This document shows positions 26,809-36,446 of a stretch of 64,000 nt of DNA, one piece after another. How positions within the stretch are numbered: the first letter of the stretch is position 1; every line of letters starts with the position of its first letter. The stretch comes from Methyloversatilis discipulorum (GTDB taxonomy: Bacteria > Pseudomonadota > Gammaproteobacteria > Burkholderiales > Rhodocyclaceae): NCBI RefSeq assembly GCF_018780585.1, contig NZ_JADMJL010000022.1:61568-125567 (forward strand), given 5' to 3'. The notes beneath the pieces are model-generated. The model was not told the origin of the DNA. It was given only the letters and a program-made list of their open reading frames with translations, and searched no databases. The translations under genes were made by a program, and so were the position numbers.

Positions 26809-27708
26809 ATGCCCGATAGAAGGCTGGAAGTCTTTCACGCAGCAGCGAGCCAGATGTCGTTCACGCGCGCGGCGGAACTGCTGCAGATGACCCAGCCTGC
26901 GGTCACTTTCCAGATCAAGCAGCTGGAGGAGCATTTCGGCACCCGGCTGTTCGAGCGCGCCCACGGCCGCGTGTCGCTGACGCCCGAAGGCGTCAAGGTG
27001 AAGGACTACGCCGACCGCATCCTCGACCTCTTCGCCAATCTCGAGAACGAACTGCAGGCGATGGCCACCGACTTGCGCGGCCACCTGCTGATCGGCGCCA
27101 CGCCCACCGTCGCCGAATACCATCTGCCGCCGGTGCTGGCGGAATTCCGCATCGCCCATCCGAACGTGGTGCCGCGCCTGACCGTCGACAACCCTGATGT
27201 GATCGAGGACATGGTGGACCAGCGCGTGCTCGACATCGGCATCGTCGAAGGTCTCGGGCGCGGCGGCTCGCAGGTGATGGTCGAACCGTGTGCCGAGGAC
27301 GAGCTGGTGGTCGTCTGTTCGCCCGACTTCCCGCTCGCCAAGCTGAAGGAAGTGACGCCCGAACACCTGCTGCTGCACCCCTGTGCCGGGCGCGACGCGG
27401 GCAGCGTACGTGCGCTGCTCGAGAACTACCTGTCGCGCGGCGGCGTCGATCCGGCCAAGCTGCCACTGGCGTTCGAGCTCGACCGCCTGTCCTCGGTCAA
27501 GGGCGTGCTCGAGCGCGGGCTGGCCTACGCCATCCTGTCGCAGGCCGCCATCCGCCACGAAACCAGTCTCGGACTGCTGGTGGCGGTGCCGCTGCGCCCG
27601 CGGCTGGTACGGCACATGACGCTGCTGTACCCGTCGGAACGCTTCCGTACATATATGGCGAAACAGTTCGGCGAGTTCGCGGCAACCCGGCTGTCGCAGC
27701 GCCGATAG
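26809..27708 (+). CDS. LysR-family transcriptional regulator
   Basis: 299 residues; GAGGG precedes the ATG. N-terminal HTH: EVFHAAASQMSFTRAAELLQ, then MTQPAVTFQIKQLEEHFGTR. The effector domain begins around residue 90 (GHLLIGATPTVAEYHLPPVL), a CysB/CbbR-like layout. It sits between lplT (divergent) and alr (same strand, 46 bp downstream). The target genes and co-inducer cannot be named from sequence. Confidence 0.88.
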   Translation: MPDRRLEVFHAAASQMSFTRAAELLQMTQPAVTFQIKQLEEHFGTRLFERAHGRVSLTPEGVKVKDYADRILDLFANLENELQAMATDLRGHLLIGATPTVAEYHLPPVLAEFRIAHPNVVPRLTVDNPDVIEDMVDQRVLDIGIVEGLGRGGSQVMVEPCAEDELVVVCSPDFPLAKLKEVTPEHLLLHPCAGRDAGSVRALLENYLSRGGVDPAKLPLAFELDRLSSVKGVLERGLAYAILSQAAIRHETSLGLLVAVPLRPRLVRHMTLLYPSERFRTYMAKQFGEFAATRLSQRR

Positions 27709-27754
27709 TACAATCCGGGGCTTCGCAGCTCGCAGTTCCCTCCGAACGCCCCTC

Positions 27755-28915
27755 ATGTCGCGCCCGCACTACACCGAACCCTTTCCGCTTTTCCGTCCCA
27801 TCCACGCCTGCATCGATTTCGATGCGCTGCGCCACAACTACCTGCGCACGCGCGAGCTTGCCGGCGGCACCAAGATGTGGGCCGTGATCAAGGCCAACGC
27901 CTACGGTCACGGCATCATGCGCATCGCGCGCGGCCTGGCGACGCTGGCCGACGGCTTCGCGTTGCTCGACCTCGAGGACGCCGTCCGCCTGCGCGAGGCG
28001 GGCATTGCGCAGCCCATCCTGCTGCTCGAAGGTTTCTTCGGCGCCAAGGACCTGCCGGAAATCGCCGCGCGCAAGTTGTCCACCGTGGTGCACACGCTGG
28101 AACAACTCGACTGGCTCGAATCGGCGCAACTGCCGGCCGGCGCGCGCATTCCGCTCTTCCTCAAGGTGAACACCGGCATGAACCGGCTCGGCATTACGCC
28201 GGCCCAGGTGCCGGCCGCACTGGCGCGCCTGCGCGCATGGCCGCACGCGGGGCAGATCGGCCTGATGACCCATTTTGCCGACGCCGACGGCGAGCGCGGT
28301 GTCGATGCCCAGTTCGCGCGTTTCGCACCGCTGGCCGCCCAGTTCGACGGTCCGGTGTCGATGGCGAATTCGGCGGCCTTGCTGCGCTTCCCGCAGACGC
28401 ACGCCGACTGGGTGCGCCCCGGCATCCTGCTGTACGGCGCCAGCCCGGCCACGGCCCACGCCACGGCAGCCGACATCGGCCTGAAGCCGGTCATGCGCTT
28501 CGAGGCGCGGGTCATCGCGGTGCAGCACCTGCAACCGGGTGACCGCGTCGGCTACGGCGGCATGTTCACCGCCGAGCGTTCGATGCGCGTCGGCACCGTG
28601 GCCTGCGGCTACGCCGACGGCTACCCGCGTCACGCGCCGAGCGGCACGCCGGTGGCGGTCGATGGTGTGCGCAGCCGGCTGGTCGGCCGGGTGTCGATGG
28701 ACATGATCGCCGTCGACCTGACCGACATCCCGCAAGCCGGCCTCGGCAGCGTGGTCGAACTGTGGGGCGAGCATGTATCGCTGGACGAAGTCGCCCTGCG
28801 CGCGGGTACCGTCAATTATGAACTGGTGTGCGCGCTGGCCCTGCGCGTGCCGGCGGTTGAGATCGGTACGGCCGAACTGAACGAGCCGCAGCCGACCGTC
28901 GCGCTCGCCCGCTGA
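27755..28915 (+). CDS. alr: Alanine racemase
   Basis: 386 residues, somewhat longer than the usual ~360 because of an N-terminal extension. The PLP lysine is Lys46 in MWAVIKANAYGHG. The second-domain tyrosine lies at about residue 267 in RVGYGGMFTAERSMRVG, followed by CGYADGYPRH and GRVSMDMIAVDL. It supplies D-alanine for peptidoglycan. radA follows after 5 bp, so the two are probably co-transcribed. Confidence 0.95.
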   Translation: MSRPHYTEPFPLFRPIHACIDFDALRHNYLRTRELAGGTKMWAVIKANAYGHGIMRIARGLATLADGFALLDLEDAVRLREAGIAQPILLLEGFFGAKDLPEIAARKLSTVVHTLEQLDWLESAQLPAGARIPLFLKVNTGMNRLGITPAQVPAALARLRAWPHAGQIGLMTHFADADGERGVDAQFARFAPLAAQFDGPVSMANSAALLRFPQTHADWVRPGILLYGASPATAHATAADIGLKPVMRFEARVIAVQHLQPGDRVGYGGMFTAERSMRVGTVACGYADGYPRHAPSGTPVAVDGVRSRLVGRVSMDMIAVDLTDIPQAGLGSVVELWGEHVSLDEVALRAGTVNYELVCALALRVPAVEIGTAELNEPQPTVALAR

Positions 28916-28920
28916 CCTCG

Positions 28921-30282
28921 ATGGCAAAGCCGAAAACCAGTTACGTCTGCAATGAATGCGGTGCGGTCAGCCCGAAGTGGGCCGGCCAGTGCGCCGACTG
29001 CAAAGCCTGGAATTCACTGGTCGAAACGGTGCCGGAGCAGGGCACCGGCGCGCACCGCTTCGCCTCGCTCGCCGGCACCGCGAAAGTACAGGCGCTGGCC
29101 GACATCCGGCCGCGCGAAGAGCCGCGCCTGCCCACGGGGCTGGACGAATTCGACCGTGTGCTGGGCGGGGGCCTGGTACCGGGCGGCGTGGTGCTGATCG
29201 GTGGCGACCCGGGCATCGGCAAATCAACGCTGCTGCTGCAGGCGCTGGCCCAGCTCGCGCCGCGTGTACCGGCGCTCTACGTGACCGGCGAGGAATCGGG
29301 CGAACAGGTGGCGCTGCGCGCGCAGCGGCTGGCGCTCGACCCGGCCGGCATGCAGCTGCTGGCCGAAATCAATCTGGAAAAGATCGGCGCCGCGCTGAAC
29401 GATACGCGACCGCGCGTGGTGGTGATCGACTCGATCCAGACCGTCTATTCCGAACAGCTCACGTCGGCGCCCGGTTCGGTTGCCCAGGTGCGCGAATGCG
29501 CGGCCCAGCTCACGCGTGCGGCCAAACAGGCCGGGCACAGCCTCATCCTGGTCGGTCACGTGACCAAGGAAGGCACGCTGGCGGGGCCGCGCGTGCTCGA
29601 ACACATCGTCGATACGGTGCTTTATTTCGAAGGCGAAACCGGATCGAGCTTCCGCCTGGTCCGCGCCTTCAAGAACCGCTACGGCGCGGTCAACGAACTG
29701 GGCGTTTTCGCGATGACCGAGCGCGGGCTGCGCGGCGTATCGAATCCGTCGGCGCTGTTCCTGTCGCAGCACGCGCAGCCGGTGCCCGGTTCCTGCGTAC
29801 TGGTGACGCAGGAAGGCACACGACCGCTGCTGGTCGAAATACAGGCGCTGGTCGATAGTGCGCACGGCAATCCGCGCCGGCTCACCGTCGGTCTCGACAG
29901 CGCACGCCTGGCCATGCTGCTGGCGGTGCTGCACCGGCACGCAGGTGTCACCTGCGCCGACCAGGACGTGTTCGTCAACGCGGTGGGTGGCGTCAAGATC
30001 GGCGAACCGGCGGGCGATCTGGCCGTGCTGCTGGCCATCGTGTCGTCGCTGAAGAACCGGCCGCTGCCAGCCAAACTGATCGCCTTCGGCGAAGTGGGCC
30101 TTGCCGGCGAAATCCGGCCCGCGCCGCGCGGTCAGGAACGCCTTCGCGAAGCGGCCAAGCTCGGCTTCACGCATGCGCTCATCCCGCGCGCCAACGCACC
30201 GAAACAGGCGATCGAAGGGCTGACCGTCATACCCGTGGAGCGGCTGGAAGAGGCATTCGCGCGGCTGAGAGAGCTGGATTAG
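28921..30282 (+). CDS. radA: DNA repair protein RadA
   Basis: 453 residues. N-terminal zinc finger with Cys10, Cys13, Cys24 and Cys27 (CNECG and CADCKAWNSL). Walker A GGDPGIGKST is at about 95-104, Walker B is in PRVVVIDSIQTVY, the RadA-specific KNRYG motif (usually KNRFG) is at about 251, and a C-terminal Lon-protease-like domain is present. It processes branched recombination intermediates as a hexameric DnaB-like motor. It is immediately downstream of alr. Confidence 0.96.
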   Translation: MAKPKTSYVCNECGAVSPKWAGQCADCKAWNSLVETVPEQGTGAHRFASLAGTAKVQALADIRPREEPRLPTGLDEFDRVLGGGLVPGGVVLIGGDPGIGKSTLLLQALAQLAPRVPALYVTGEESGEQVALRAQRLALDPAGMQLLAEINLEKIGAALNDTRPRVVVIDSIQTVYSEQLTSAPGSVAQVRECAAQLTRAAKQAGHSLILVGHVTKEGTLAGPRVLEHIVDTVLYFEGETGSSFRLVRAFKNRYGAVNELGVFAMTERGLRGVSNPSALFLSQHAQPVPGSCVLVTQEGTRPLLVEIQALVDSAHGNPRRLTVGLDSARLAMLLAVLHRHAGVTCADQDVFVNAVGGVKIGEPAGDLAVLLAIVSSLKNRPLPAKLIAFGEVGLAGEIRPAPRGQERLREAAKLGFTHALIPRANAPKQAIEGLTVIPVERLEEAFARLRELD

Positions 30283-30289
30283 CGCGGTT

Positions 30290-30460
30290 TATGGAAGCGC
30301 TCTGCTGAGCGCGACGGATGCCTGAGACGAAGCCGGCGGTCTGCGTCAGCCGCGTCGCGGCCAAGGCCGCTCCCACAAGAAGCACTCGCCGGTTGCTGCC
30401 CGAGCCGAGGCCGATGGTCTGCATCGGCAAGGCGGCTCCCACAAAAGAGCGCGCCTGATC
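30290..30460. repeat. REP-like inverted elements between radA and the NIT-like gene
   Basis: GTCGCGGCCAAGGCCGC at 30354-30370 is the exact reverse complement of the element found at 63719 and 63841; it is followed by TCCCACAAGAAG. A second degenerate copy (GGCAAGGCGGCTCCCACAAA) starts near 30429. The 232-bp gap between convergent genes holds nothing else that I recognise. Confidence 0.6.
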
Positions 30461-30514
30461 AGGCTGCCGACGGGCGCTTCGAGCACATCCGCAGCCCGTC
30501 CTGGCGCACGAACC

Positions 30515-31408
30515 TCAGTGCGCCGCCATGGTGGCCTGCAGCAGCGGTGTCGGCGCCTGCAGTTCCCGCCGCAGTTCGACACCACACTCATCGACCCACG
30601 CATACACGCTGTCGATGGCGCGGGTCGCTTCGGCGAACCAGACCTGGGCGGTGATACCGCCTGTCTCGCCCAGCAGATTGCGGCGCAACGTCGTCATCAT
30701 GCTGCCCACAGTGCGTCCGGCCTCGATCGCGGCGCGGCTGCCGTCGGCCGCAGCCAGTGCCTGCCGGACCAGCGCATCGATGCGTGCGGCGAGGAACATC
30801 AGGCGTACGCGCGCCACCGGTGCGCACTGACCGCGCGACGCGACGCCGGTGCCGATGGCGCGGGCCTGACCGAGGTATTCGGCCAGCGCCGGCAGACTCG
30901 CGACGTGGTTGCGTACGCGGCCCGCGTCGACGCGACCGGCCGCGCCCAGTTCGACCCGACTTTCGCCCAGCGCGTCCAGCCACTCCAGCGCACGCGACAC
31001 CAGTTGGCCGTGGCGGCTCAGGCTCTGTTCGGGCAACAGTTCGCCACTGCCGAGCAGCTCGATCAGTTCGCGCCACTGGAAGCGGAACACCATCAGTTCG
31101 TTGTGGGTGAGGCAGGCACGCGGCATCGCCTCCTCGGCGCGCACGGTGCCGTCGAGCGCCGCGATGCAGCGATCGATCTCCTGCTGTCGTTGCCGCAGCT
31201 GCGGGGCGAAGCTGGCATCGCCGGCCAGCCATGCGACGCTCATGCCGCGGTGCTGTTGCAGCGTGCGCACCAGCTGCAGCAGCAGCGCACAGTCGTCGAG
31301 CGCACGCAATGCCGTATGCGCAGTCAGCGAGGCCGTTCGGCGACGGTGCCAGGACAGCAGCGCCAGGGCGACGACCAGCACAGAGGAAATCAGGAGCGCG
31401 TTCAGCAT
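30515..31408 (-). CDS. Membrane-anchored NIT-like sensory protein
   Basis: 297 residues. One N-terminal TM helix ([20 protein letters not shown]) is followed by an all-helical domain. It has [18 protein letters not shown] near the start, [18 protein letters not shown] in the middle and [19 protein letters not shown] near the end. The LQxHRG motif and spacing match nitrate/nitrite-sensing (NIT) domains, and the same landmarks occur in the sensor part of the GGDEF-EAL protein at 350-3274. No signalling output is attached. Its start overlaps the stop of the upstream chemoreceptor by 7 bp, so the two are probably co-translated partners. Confidence 0.7.
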   Translation of the reverse strand: MLNALLISSVLVVALALLSWHRRRTASLTAHTALRALDDCALLLQLVRTLQQHRGMSVAWLAGDASFAPQLRQRQQEIDRCIAALDGTVRAEEAMPRACLTHNELMVFRFQWRELIELLGSGELLPEQSLSRHGQLVSRALEWLDALGESRVELGAAGRVDAGRVRNHVASLPALAEYLGQARAIGTGVASRGQCAPVARVRLMFLAARIDALVRQALAAADGSRAAIEAGRTVGSMMTTLRRNLLGETGGITAQVWFAEATRAIDSVYAWVDECGVELRRELQAPTPLLQATMAAH

Positions 31409-32613
31409 GTCGGCTCGAAGCGGTAGGTTTTGAGCGTGTCGCCGAGCTGTCCGGCCATCTGTTCGAGATAGCCCGACAGTTCCTGGTTGTCATGCACCAG
31501 GTGCTCGTTCCGTTCGGCGAGGTCGGCGACCTGTTCGACGTCGCGCGCCAAGGCCTCGGCGGCGCGGCTCTGTTCGATGCTGGCCTGGGCGATCTCGGTC
31601 GCCGCGTGCAGCGTGGTGTCGATCTGGGCGGCGATGTGCTGCAGGCCGGCGAGCACCGTGGCCGTGTCGGCCGCGCCCTGCGCGACTTCGTCGCCGGCGG
31701 TGCGCAATGCCTGGCTGACGGCCGATACTTCACCCTGCAGGCGCTCGATCAGCGCCTGAACCTCGTCGGTGGCCTGGCGGGTCAGGCCGGCCAGCTTGCC
31801 CACTTCATCAGCCACCACGGCAAAGCCGCGTCCGGCCTCACCCGCGCGCGCTGCCTCGATCGCTGCATTGAGTGCCAGCAGATTGGTCTTTTCGGCGATT
31901 GAGGCGATGGTGCCGACGATGCCACCGATGTCGATCGAGCAGGCGTCGAGCCCGGTCATGCGCTCACCGGCCGTCTGCATGTCGGCGGCGATGTCATCCA
32001 TGCGATGGCCCAGCTGTCTGCCGGTGCGCATGCCGTCGCCGGCCGCCTCGTGCGCGACACGCGCCATTGCGGCGGCGTCGCCCGCCTGTTCGGAACTGAG
32101 GGCGAGACTGGTCGACAGCTGTTCCAGCGTGGCAGCCGACCCGACTGTGACTTCGCGCTGCGAGCGCACGCCGTTGTCGCCGGCCTGGGCGTTGGCGCTG
32201 CTCTCGCGCGCCGAGTGCTCCAGCTCGCGTACCGCGCGCGACAGTCGAGTCATCAGTCGGACGAACGAGCGCGCCATGCTGTTCATGCTCTCCAGCAGCG
32301 CCGGGGCGTCGATGCTGCCGGGCTGCAGACGGGCGGTCAGGTCACCGCTTTCGAGTGCCATGGCGAAACGGGTCAGGGCCTGTTGGGCGCGCGCCTCGCG
32401 TCGGCGTTGCAGTGCCAGGCAGAACACGCTTGCAGCGAGCGCCGGCGGCGCAGCAGTCGCCGCCCAGCCCGACAGGCTGGCGAGCCAGCCGGCGGCAAAG
32501 GCGAGCACGATGGCAAGCGCGCCGTGCAGCGAAGTCGAGAGCGGGAGACGCATGCGGACGGGTGCCTGCGCGGTCGGGTCTGGAAGCGTGAGCGTATTCA
32601 TGTGCGCGCTCAT
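31402..32613 (-). CDS. Methyl-accepting chemotaxis protein without periplasmic sensor domain
   Basis: 403 residues. Two hydrophobic helices at about 27-50 and 53-70 are separated by almost nothing, so there is no ligand-binding domain. The coiled-coil signalling region carries [20 protein letters not shown] and [20 protein letters not shown] at the hairpin tip. It is likely to dock with CheA/CheW. The following gene encodes a stand-alone NIT-like membrane domain, overlapping by 7 bp. In-frame ATGs at codons 1 and 5 leave the start slightly uncertain. Confidence 0.88.
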   Translation of the reverse strand: MSAHMNTLTLPDPTAQAPVRMRLPLSTSLHGALAIVLAFAAGWLASLSGWAATAAPPALAASVFCLALQRRREARAQQALTRFAMALESGDLTARLQPGSIDAPALLESMNSMARSFVRLMTRLSRAVRELEHSARESSANAQAGDNGVRSQREVTVGSAATLEQLSTSLALSSEQAGDAAAMARVAHEAAGDGMRTGRQLGHRMDDIAADMQTAGERMTGLDACSIDIGGIVGTIASIAEKTNLLALNAAIEAARAGEAGRGFAVVADEVGKLAGLTRQATDEVQALIERLQGEVSAVSQALRTAGDEVAQGAADTATVLAGLQHIAAQIDTTLHAATEIAQASIEQSRAAEALARDVEQVADLAERNEHLVHDNQELSGYLEQMAGQLGDTLKTYRFEPTC

Positions 32614-32779
32614 GCAAGAGGCAGGCCACCCGTCACCTTCTGCATTCCTGCGCGGAAAAGGTCACGTCGACCGCTGCACGACGCACACCGTCGGTGCGCG
32701 CGCACCGATGCCGAACGCATCGCCGGCAGTGGGTGCCGTGACCGGCTCGGTCACAGCTCATCGATCCAGGGGCGGTCGC

Positions 32780-34090
32780 TCAGTGCGCGCCTTCTTCCGC
32801 CGCGAGCTTGCGGCGCATGCGCCGCAGGCCGAGCGCGACAAGACCGGCGATGAGCGGAATCGAGATCGCGGTGATCGCCTCCGGGCTCAGCGGCAGCAGA
32901 TGCTTCACGCCCTTGGCCAGGTACTGCACCAGTTGCGAGGCGTAATAGGTGATGGCGACGATGGACAGCCCTTCGACTGTTTCCTGCAGGCGCAACTGCA
33001 GACGCGCGCGCCGGTTCATCTGCGCCAGCAGTTCCTGGTTCTGCCGCTGCAGTTCGATGTCGACCCGGGTACGCAGCAGTTGTGAATTGCGCGCGACCCG
33101 GCCGGACAGATCGTCCTGGCGTCGGGCGATCGCCTCACAGGTGGAGATCGCCGGCGCAAGCCGGCGGTCCATGAACTCGCCTATGGTCGGGAAGCCTTCG
33201 ATGCGCTGTTCGCGCAGTTCGGCGATGCGGCTCCGTACCAGCCGGTAGTAGGCCTGGGCAGCGCCGAAGCGGAAGGTGGTGCGCGCGACCGAGTGCTCGA
33301 CTTCTGCCGCGAGGCGCGTCAAGTGCGACAGCACGCTGCGTTCGTCCTCGGCGCTGGATGCGCTGCCCATGCCGTCCATCAGATTGGCCAGTTCGCCCTC
33401 GGCGCGACCGAGCAGGCGACCGACGTCCTTGGCCACCGGAAAGGCGAGCAGGGCGATGATGCGGTAGGTCTCGATCTCCAGCAGCCGCTGTACGGTGCGC
33501 CCGGCCTGCCGCGGCGTCAGCCGCTCGTCGAGCACCGTGTAGCGCGACCAGCCGTCGGTCAGCATGAAGTCGGTGAACACCCAGGCGGCACCGTCCGACA
33601 CCTGGGCGCCGACCGCCTGCCGCCCGCTGGCGATCAGCCTGTCCATCACGCTGCGCGGCGGCAGTTCGGCCGTGGAGCGCAATTCGATATGGGTGGCCAC
33701 CATCAGCGAACCCGGCAGGCCGTCGAACCAGTGCGCCGGCACCGAGGCCAGCGCGCCACGGGCGCAGTCCTCACCGTCCGATGGCGTGCGGAAGAAGGCG
33801 TAGCTGGAGAACTCGTTGTGGCGCTCCCACTTCAGCTTGAAGTCGCCGAGATCGAGCTGCAGGTGGCCGCCTTCGGCCAGCGGCAGCGGGCGCGCGTAGG
33901 CGTCGGCCAATGCCTGCAGGTGACGAATTTCGTCGTCCTCGCGCACGCCGTCATGCATCAGCGCCACATAGGACACCAGTTGCGGATGCGCGACCGGCAC
34001 CGGCGGGCGCGCGTGCAGTTCGTTGTTCAGCTTGTAGCGCAGCGGATGCTCGGTCAGCTTGCCGCCGGTGGCGTGTTCGGGCGTCGTCAT
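32780..34090 (-). CDS. DUF3422 family membrane protein
   Basis: 436 residues from ATG at 34090; the frame is open 23 codons further but that part is not family-like. HPLRYKLNNELHARPPVPVA at the start and the ending with two TM helices (GLSIVAITYYASQLVQYLAK and ITAISIPLIAGLVALGLRRM) are the DUF3422 pattern. A coiled-coil stretch at about 290-370 precedes the membrane part. The function is unknown; it is probably an inner-membrane protein with a large cytosolic domain. Confidence 0.85.
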   Translation of the reverse strand: MTTPEHATGGKLTEHPLRYKLNNELHARPPVPVAHPQLVSYVALMHDGVREDDEIRHLQALADAYARPLPLAEGGHLQLDLGDFKLKWERHNEFSSYAFFRTPSDGEDCARGALASVPAHWFDGLPGSLMVATHIELRSTAELPPRSVMDRLIASGRQAVGAQVSDGAAWVFTDFMLTDGWSRYTVLDERLTPRQAGRTVQRLLEIETYRIIALLAFPVAKDVGRLLGRAEGELANLMDGMGSASSAEDERSVLSHLTRLAAEVEHSVARTTFRFGAAQAYYRLVRSRIAELREQRIEGFPTIGEFMDRRLAPAISTCEAIARRQDDLSGRVARNSQLLRTRVDIELQRQNQELLAQMNRRARLQLRLQETVEGLSIVAITYYASQLVQYLAKGVKHLLPLSPEAITAISIPLIAGLVALGLRRMRRKLAAEEGAH

Positions 34091-34270
34091 GAAGAGAGGG
34101 CGTGTGATGTCCGGTGCGCATTGTGCAGCAGAGCAGGGCGGCGCGGGCGCGTGACGCATTTCACGCGAGCGGTCGGCGCGGCGCCGTTCGGGCGGTGACT
34201 TCTGCCGTTCGTCATCGACGGGTCGAGATTGACGCTGCGCTGATTTAACCTCAAGTCACAAATTCTCCGC

Positions 34271-34921
34271 ATGGACGTGCAGCTCATGATTCCTGCCAGG
34301 TCAGCCCAGCACGGCTTCACCTTGATCGAACTGATGATCGTGGTGGCGCTGCTCGCCATCATTTCAGCCTTCGCGCTGCCTGCGTTCCAGACCTTCATCG
34401 CGTCAAACCGACTGACGTCGGAGGCGAACGAACTGCTCGCGGGACTGAATCTCGCGCGTTCCGAGGCGGTGCGAACACAATGCTCAGCGCGGCTTTGTCG
34501 TGCCACTTTTGCCAGCGACGGAGCGGCGAGCTGCGTGAATACGAATGACAGACAGCCGTGGGAGGGATGGGTGGTACTTGTCGGCATAACTACCGCGACA
34601 GGAGCTTGTGATTCGGAGATGCGCTTGCGTACACAGATGGCACCGTCGAACCTGAACATCATTTCGGACGCTCAATTGGCGGCCTCCGGCAATAGCATCG
34701 TGTTTCGCCCTGATGGCTTGGCAAGACCTCTTGCCGCGCCCACTGCCCTCCAAAACGCCCAGATAGATATTTGCGACAGCAGCGGAACGCTTACGTCGAA
34801 TAACGTGCGCCGGGTGACATTGCGATCGGGTACTCGTACGGCAGTCGAACGTGCAAGTGATACGACCTGCGGGACGGCTGCCGCTGCTGAGGAAGCAGAA
34901 GCTACGGAGGAGGGCGCATGA
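34271..34921 (+). CDS. fimT: FimT/GspH-family minor pseudopilin (cluster 1)
   Basis: 216 residues. Class III prepilin signal cleaved at Gly15/Phe16 (QHG, then FTLIELMIVVALLAIISAFA) with Glu at mature position 5. The FimT/GspH domain follows (RLTSEANELLAGLNLARSEA, IVFRPDGLAR). The C-terminus ends in an unusual Ala/Glu-rich tail (AAAAEEAEATEEGA) that cluster 2's FimT lacks. First gene of a tightly overlapping minor-pilin operon. Base composition is noticeably lower in GC than in flanking genes. Confidence 0.88.
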   Translation: MDVQLMIPARSAQHGFTLIELMIVVALLAIISAFALPAFQTFIASNRLTSEANELLAGLNLARSEAVRTQCSARLCRATFASDGAASCVNTNDRQPWEGWVVLVGITTATGACDSEMRLRTQMAPSNLNIISDAQLAASGNSIVFRPDGLARPLAAPTALQNAQIDICDSSGTLTSNNVRRVTLRSGTRTAVERASDTTCGTAAAAEEAEATEEGA

Positions 34922-35373
34922 TCTGTTCAATCAAGGCGTCTCGGCAGAGCGGCGTATCGTTGATCGAAGTGCTGGTTGCGCTGTTCGTGCTTGCCTTTGG
35001 CATGCTTGGCATCGCCGGCATGCAGACCATGGCGATGAAGGCCAACCAAAGCGCCTTTGAGCGCAACGCGGCCGTGATATCTGCGGGTTCAATCGTCGAA
35101 CGCATACGTAGTAATCAGGCGTGGGCGCGGGACGGTAGCTACAACCGTGCGCTTCCGACGGGCGCGTGCACGGTACCCGAGGGAAATGACCGGGTATCTC
35201 TGGATGTCCGGAGTTGGCTCGGCGAGCTGTCTGCAAACCTGGGCGAAGGCGCGTGCGGCGGCATCAACTGTGCGGGCAGCCCGGTGTTCTGCCGCATTTC
35301 CGTGCGCTGGGATGACAGCCGTGTCCGTGGCGGTGCCTCAGCGCAGGTATTCGAAGTGGATGTACGCATATGA
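34918..35373 (+). CDS. pilV: Type IV pilus minor pilin PilV (cluster 1)
   Basis: 151 residues, starting in an ATGA overlap with fimT. Prepilin site Gly12/Val13 in QSGVSLIEVLVALFVLAFGM with Glu5. The rest has the PilV layout: MKANQSAFERNAAVISAGSI, then a Cys-containing region (ACGGINCAGSPVFCRISVRW). Minor pilins of this set prime pilus assembly together with PilY1. The start of pilW overlaps its stop by 4 bp. Confidence 0.88.
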   Translation: MICSIKASRQSGVSLIEVLVALFVLAFGMLGIAGMQTMAMKANQSAFERNAAVISAGSIVERIRSNQAWARDGSYNRALPTGACTVPEGNDRVSLDVRSWLGELSANLGEGACGGINCAGSPVFCRISVRWDDSRVRGGASAQVFEVDVRI

Positions 35374-36446
35374 GTCGGCACGCAAACAGAGAGGCGGGGG
35401 TTTCGCTCGTCGAGGTGATGATCGCGCTGGCGCTGGGCCTTATCTTATCGGTCGGTGCACTCTCTCTCATGCTTGGCAACCGACAGGCCTACAGCACTAC
35501 AGAATCACTCGCCCGCGTGCAGGAAGCGACGCGTATCACCTTCGACTTGATGTCACGCGACCTTCGTGCTGCTGGCATCAACGCGTGTAGCGGCGGCGTC
35601 CGCGTGATGAATCTGCTCCGAAATCCGGACAACTTATGGTGGTTGAACTGGAATGACGGTCTGCGCGGCTACGACGGTAACGAGGCGTCGTCGGCGGTGA
35701 CTACGGGCCCTGCGGAGGGGCAACGAGTCGATGGTACGGACATGATCGAGGTGATGCATGGAGCGACGACCGCATTGCCGGTGAAGGTTCATAACATCGG
35801 TGGCGCTCCGGCAACGCTTGCCGGCGTGAATGTTCCGGCTCGCTCCATTGCGCTGGAAAGGCCGAACGGACGGCCGCACGGTTTCGTCGCGGGTGATCTG
35901 CTCGTGATATGTGATTACGAGGACACCACGATCTTCCAGGCCAGTGGCGTCGACGCCAGCGCAAATTCCGTCGCACATGCCGCCGAGACAGGCGTGCCGG
36001 GTAACTGCTCGGATGCCATGGGGGTGCGTCCGACCTGCACGCCGGGGGTGACGCGGATTTTCCAGCCGGGAGCGCAGTTGATGCGCTTTGAACCTGTGGC
36101 CTGGTATGTCGGCAACAATGGCCGCACGGGAACCACGAGCAGCCCGACGTCGCTTTACCGTATCAGCATCCGCTCTGACGGGGCCGGAAACGCGTCAGTG
36201 CAGACGGAGGAGGTGGTCGAGGGCGTACGTGACATGCAAATGCGTTACATGTATGACAGTGACAATCTTTATCGATTTGCATCGGGCACCGGTACCGAGA
36301 AGGTTGAAGACTGGCGTTTGGTCACCGGCATCGAGATCCAACTGACGATCGAGTCGCCCGAGGCGGGTACGACGACTGACGCCTCGCGCCCCAGACTCAC
36401 CCGCACGCTCACACACGTGGTTAATCTGAGGAATCGCGTGCCATGA
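35370..36446 (+). CDS. pilW: Type IV pilus minor pilin PilW (cluster 1)
   Basis: 358 residues. Prepilin site Gly10/Val11 (EAGVSLVEVMIALALGLILS) with Glu5. PilW features are RVQEATRITFDLMSRDLRAA, GINACSGG and a C-terminal RTLTHVVNLRNRVP. It is clearly paralogous along its length to the protein at 42384-43376 (for example LMLGNRQAYSTTESL versus LMLSNRQTYDTTEGL). Linked by 4-bp overlaps to both pilV and pilX. Confidence 0.9.
   Translation: MSRHANREAGVSLVEVMIALALGLILSVGALSLMLGNRQAYSTTESLARVQEATRITFDLMSRDLRAAGINACSGGVRVMNLLRNPDNLWWLNWNDGLRGYDGNEASSAVTTGPAEGQRVDGTDMIEVMHGATTALPVKVHNIGGAPATLAGVNVPARSIALERPNGRPHGFVAGDLLVICDYEDTTIFQASGVDASANSVAHAAETGVPGNCSDAMGVRPTCTPGVTRIFQPGAQLMRFEPVAWYVGNNGRTGTTSSPTSLYRISIRSDGAGNASVQTEEVVEGVRDMQMRYMYDSDNLYRFASGTGTEKVEDWRLVTGIEIQLTIESPEAGTTTDASRPRLTRTLTHVVNLRNRVP

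Noticed and set aside
34091..34270. Sigma-54 promoter ahead of the first pilin cluster
   Set aside because: No TGGC-N9-TTGC-type -24/-12 element was found in the gap, and sigma-70 boxes did not have acceptable spacing.
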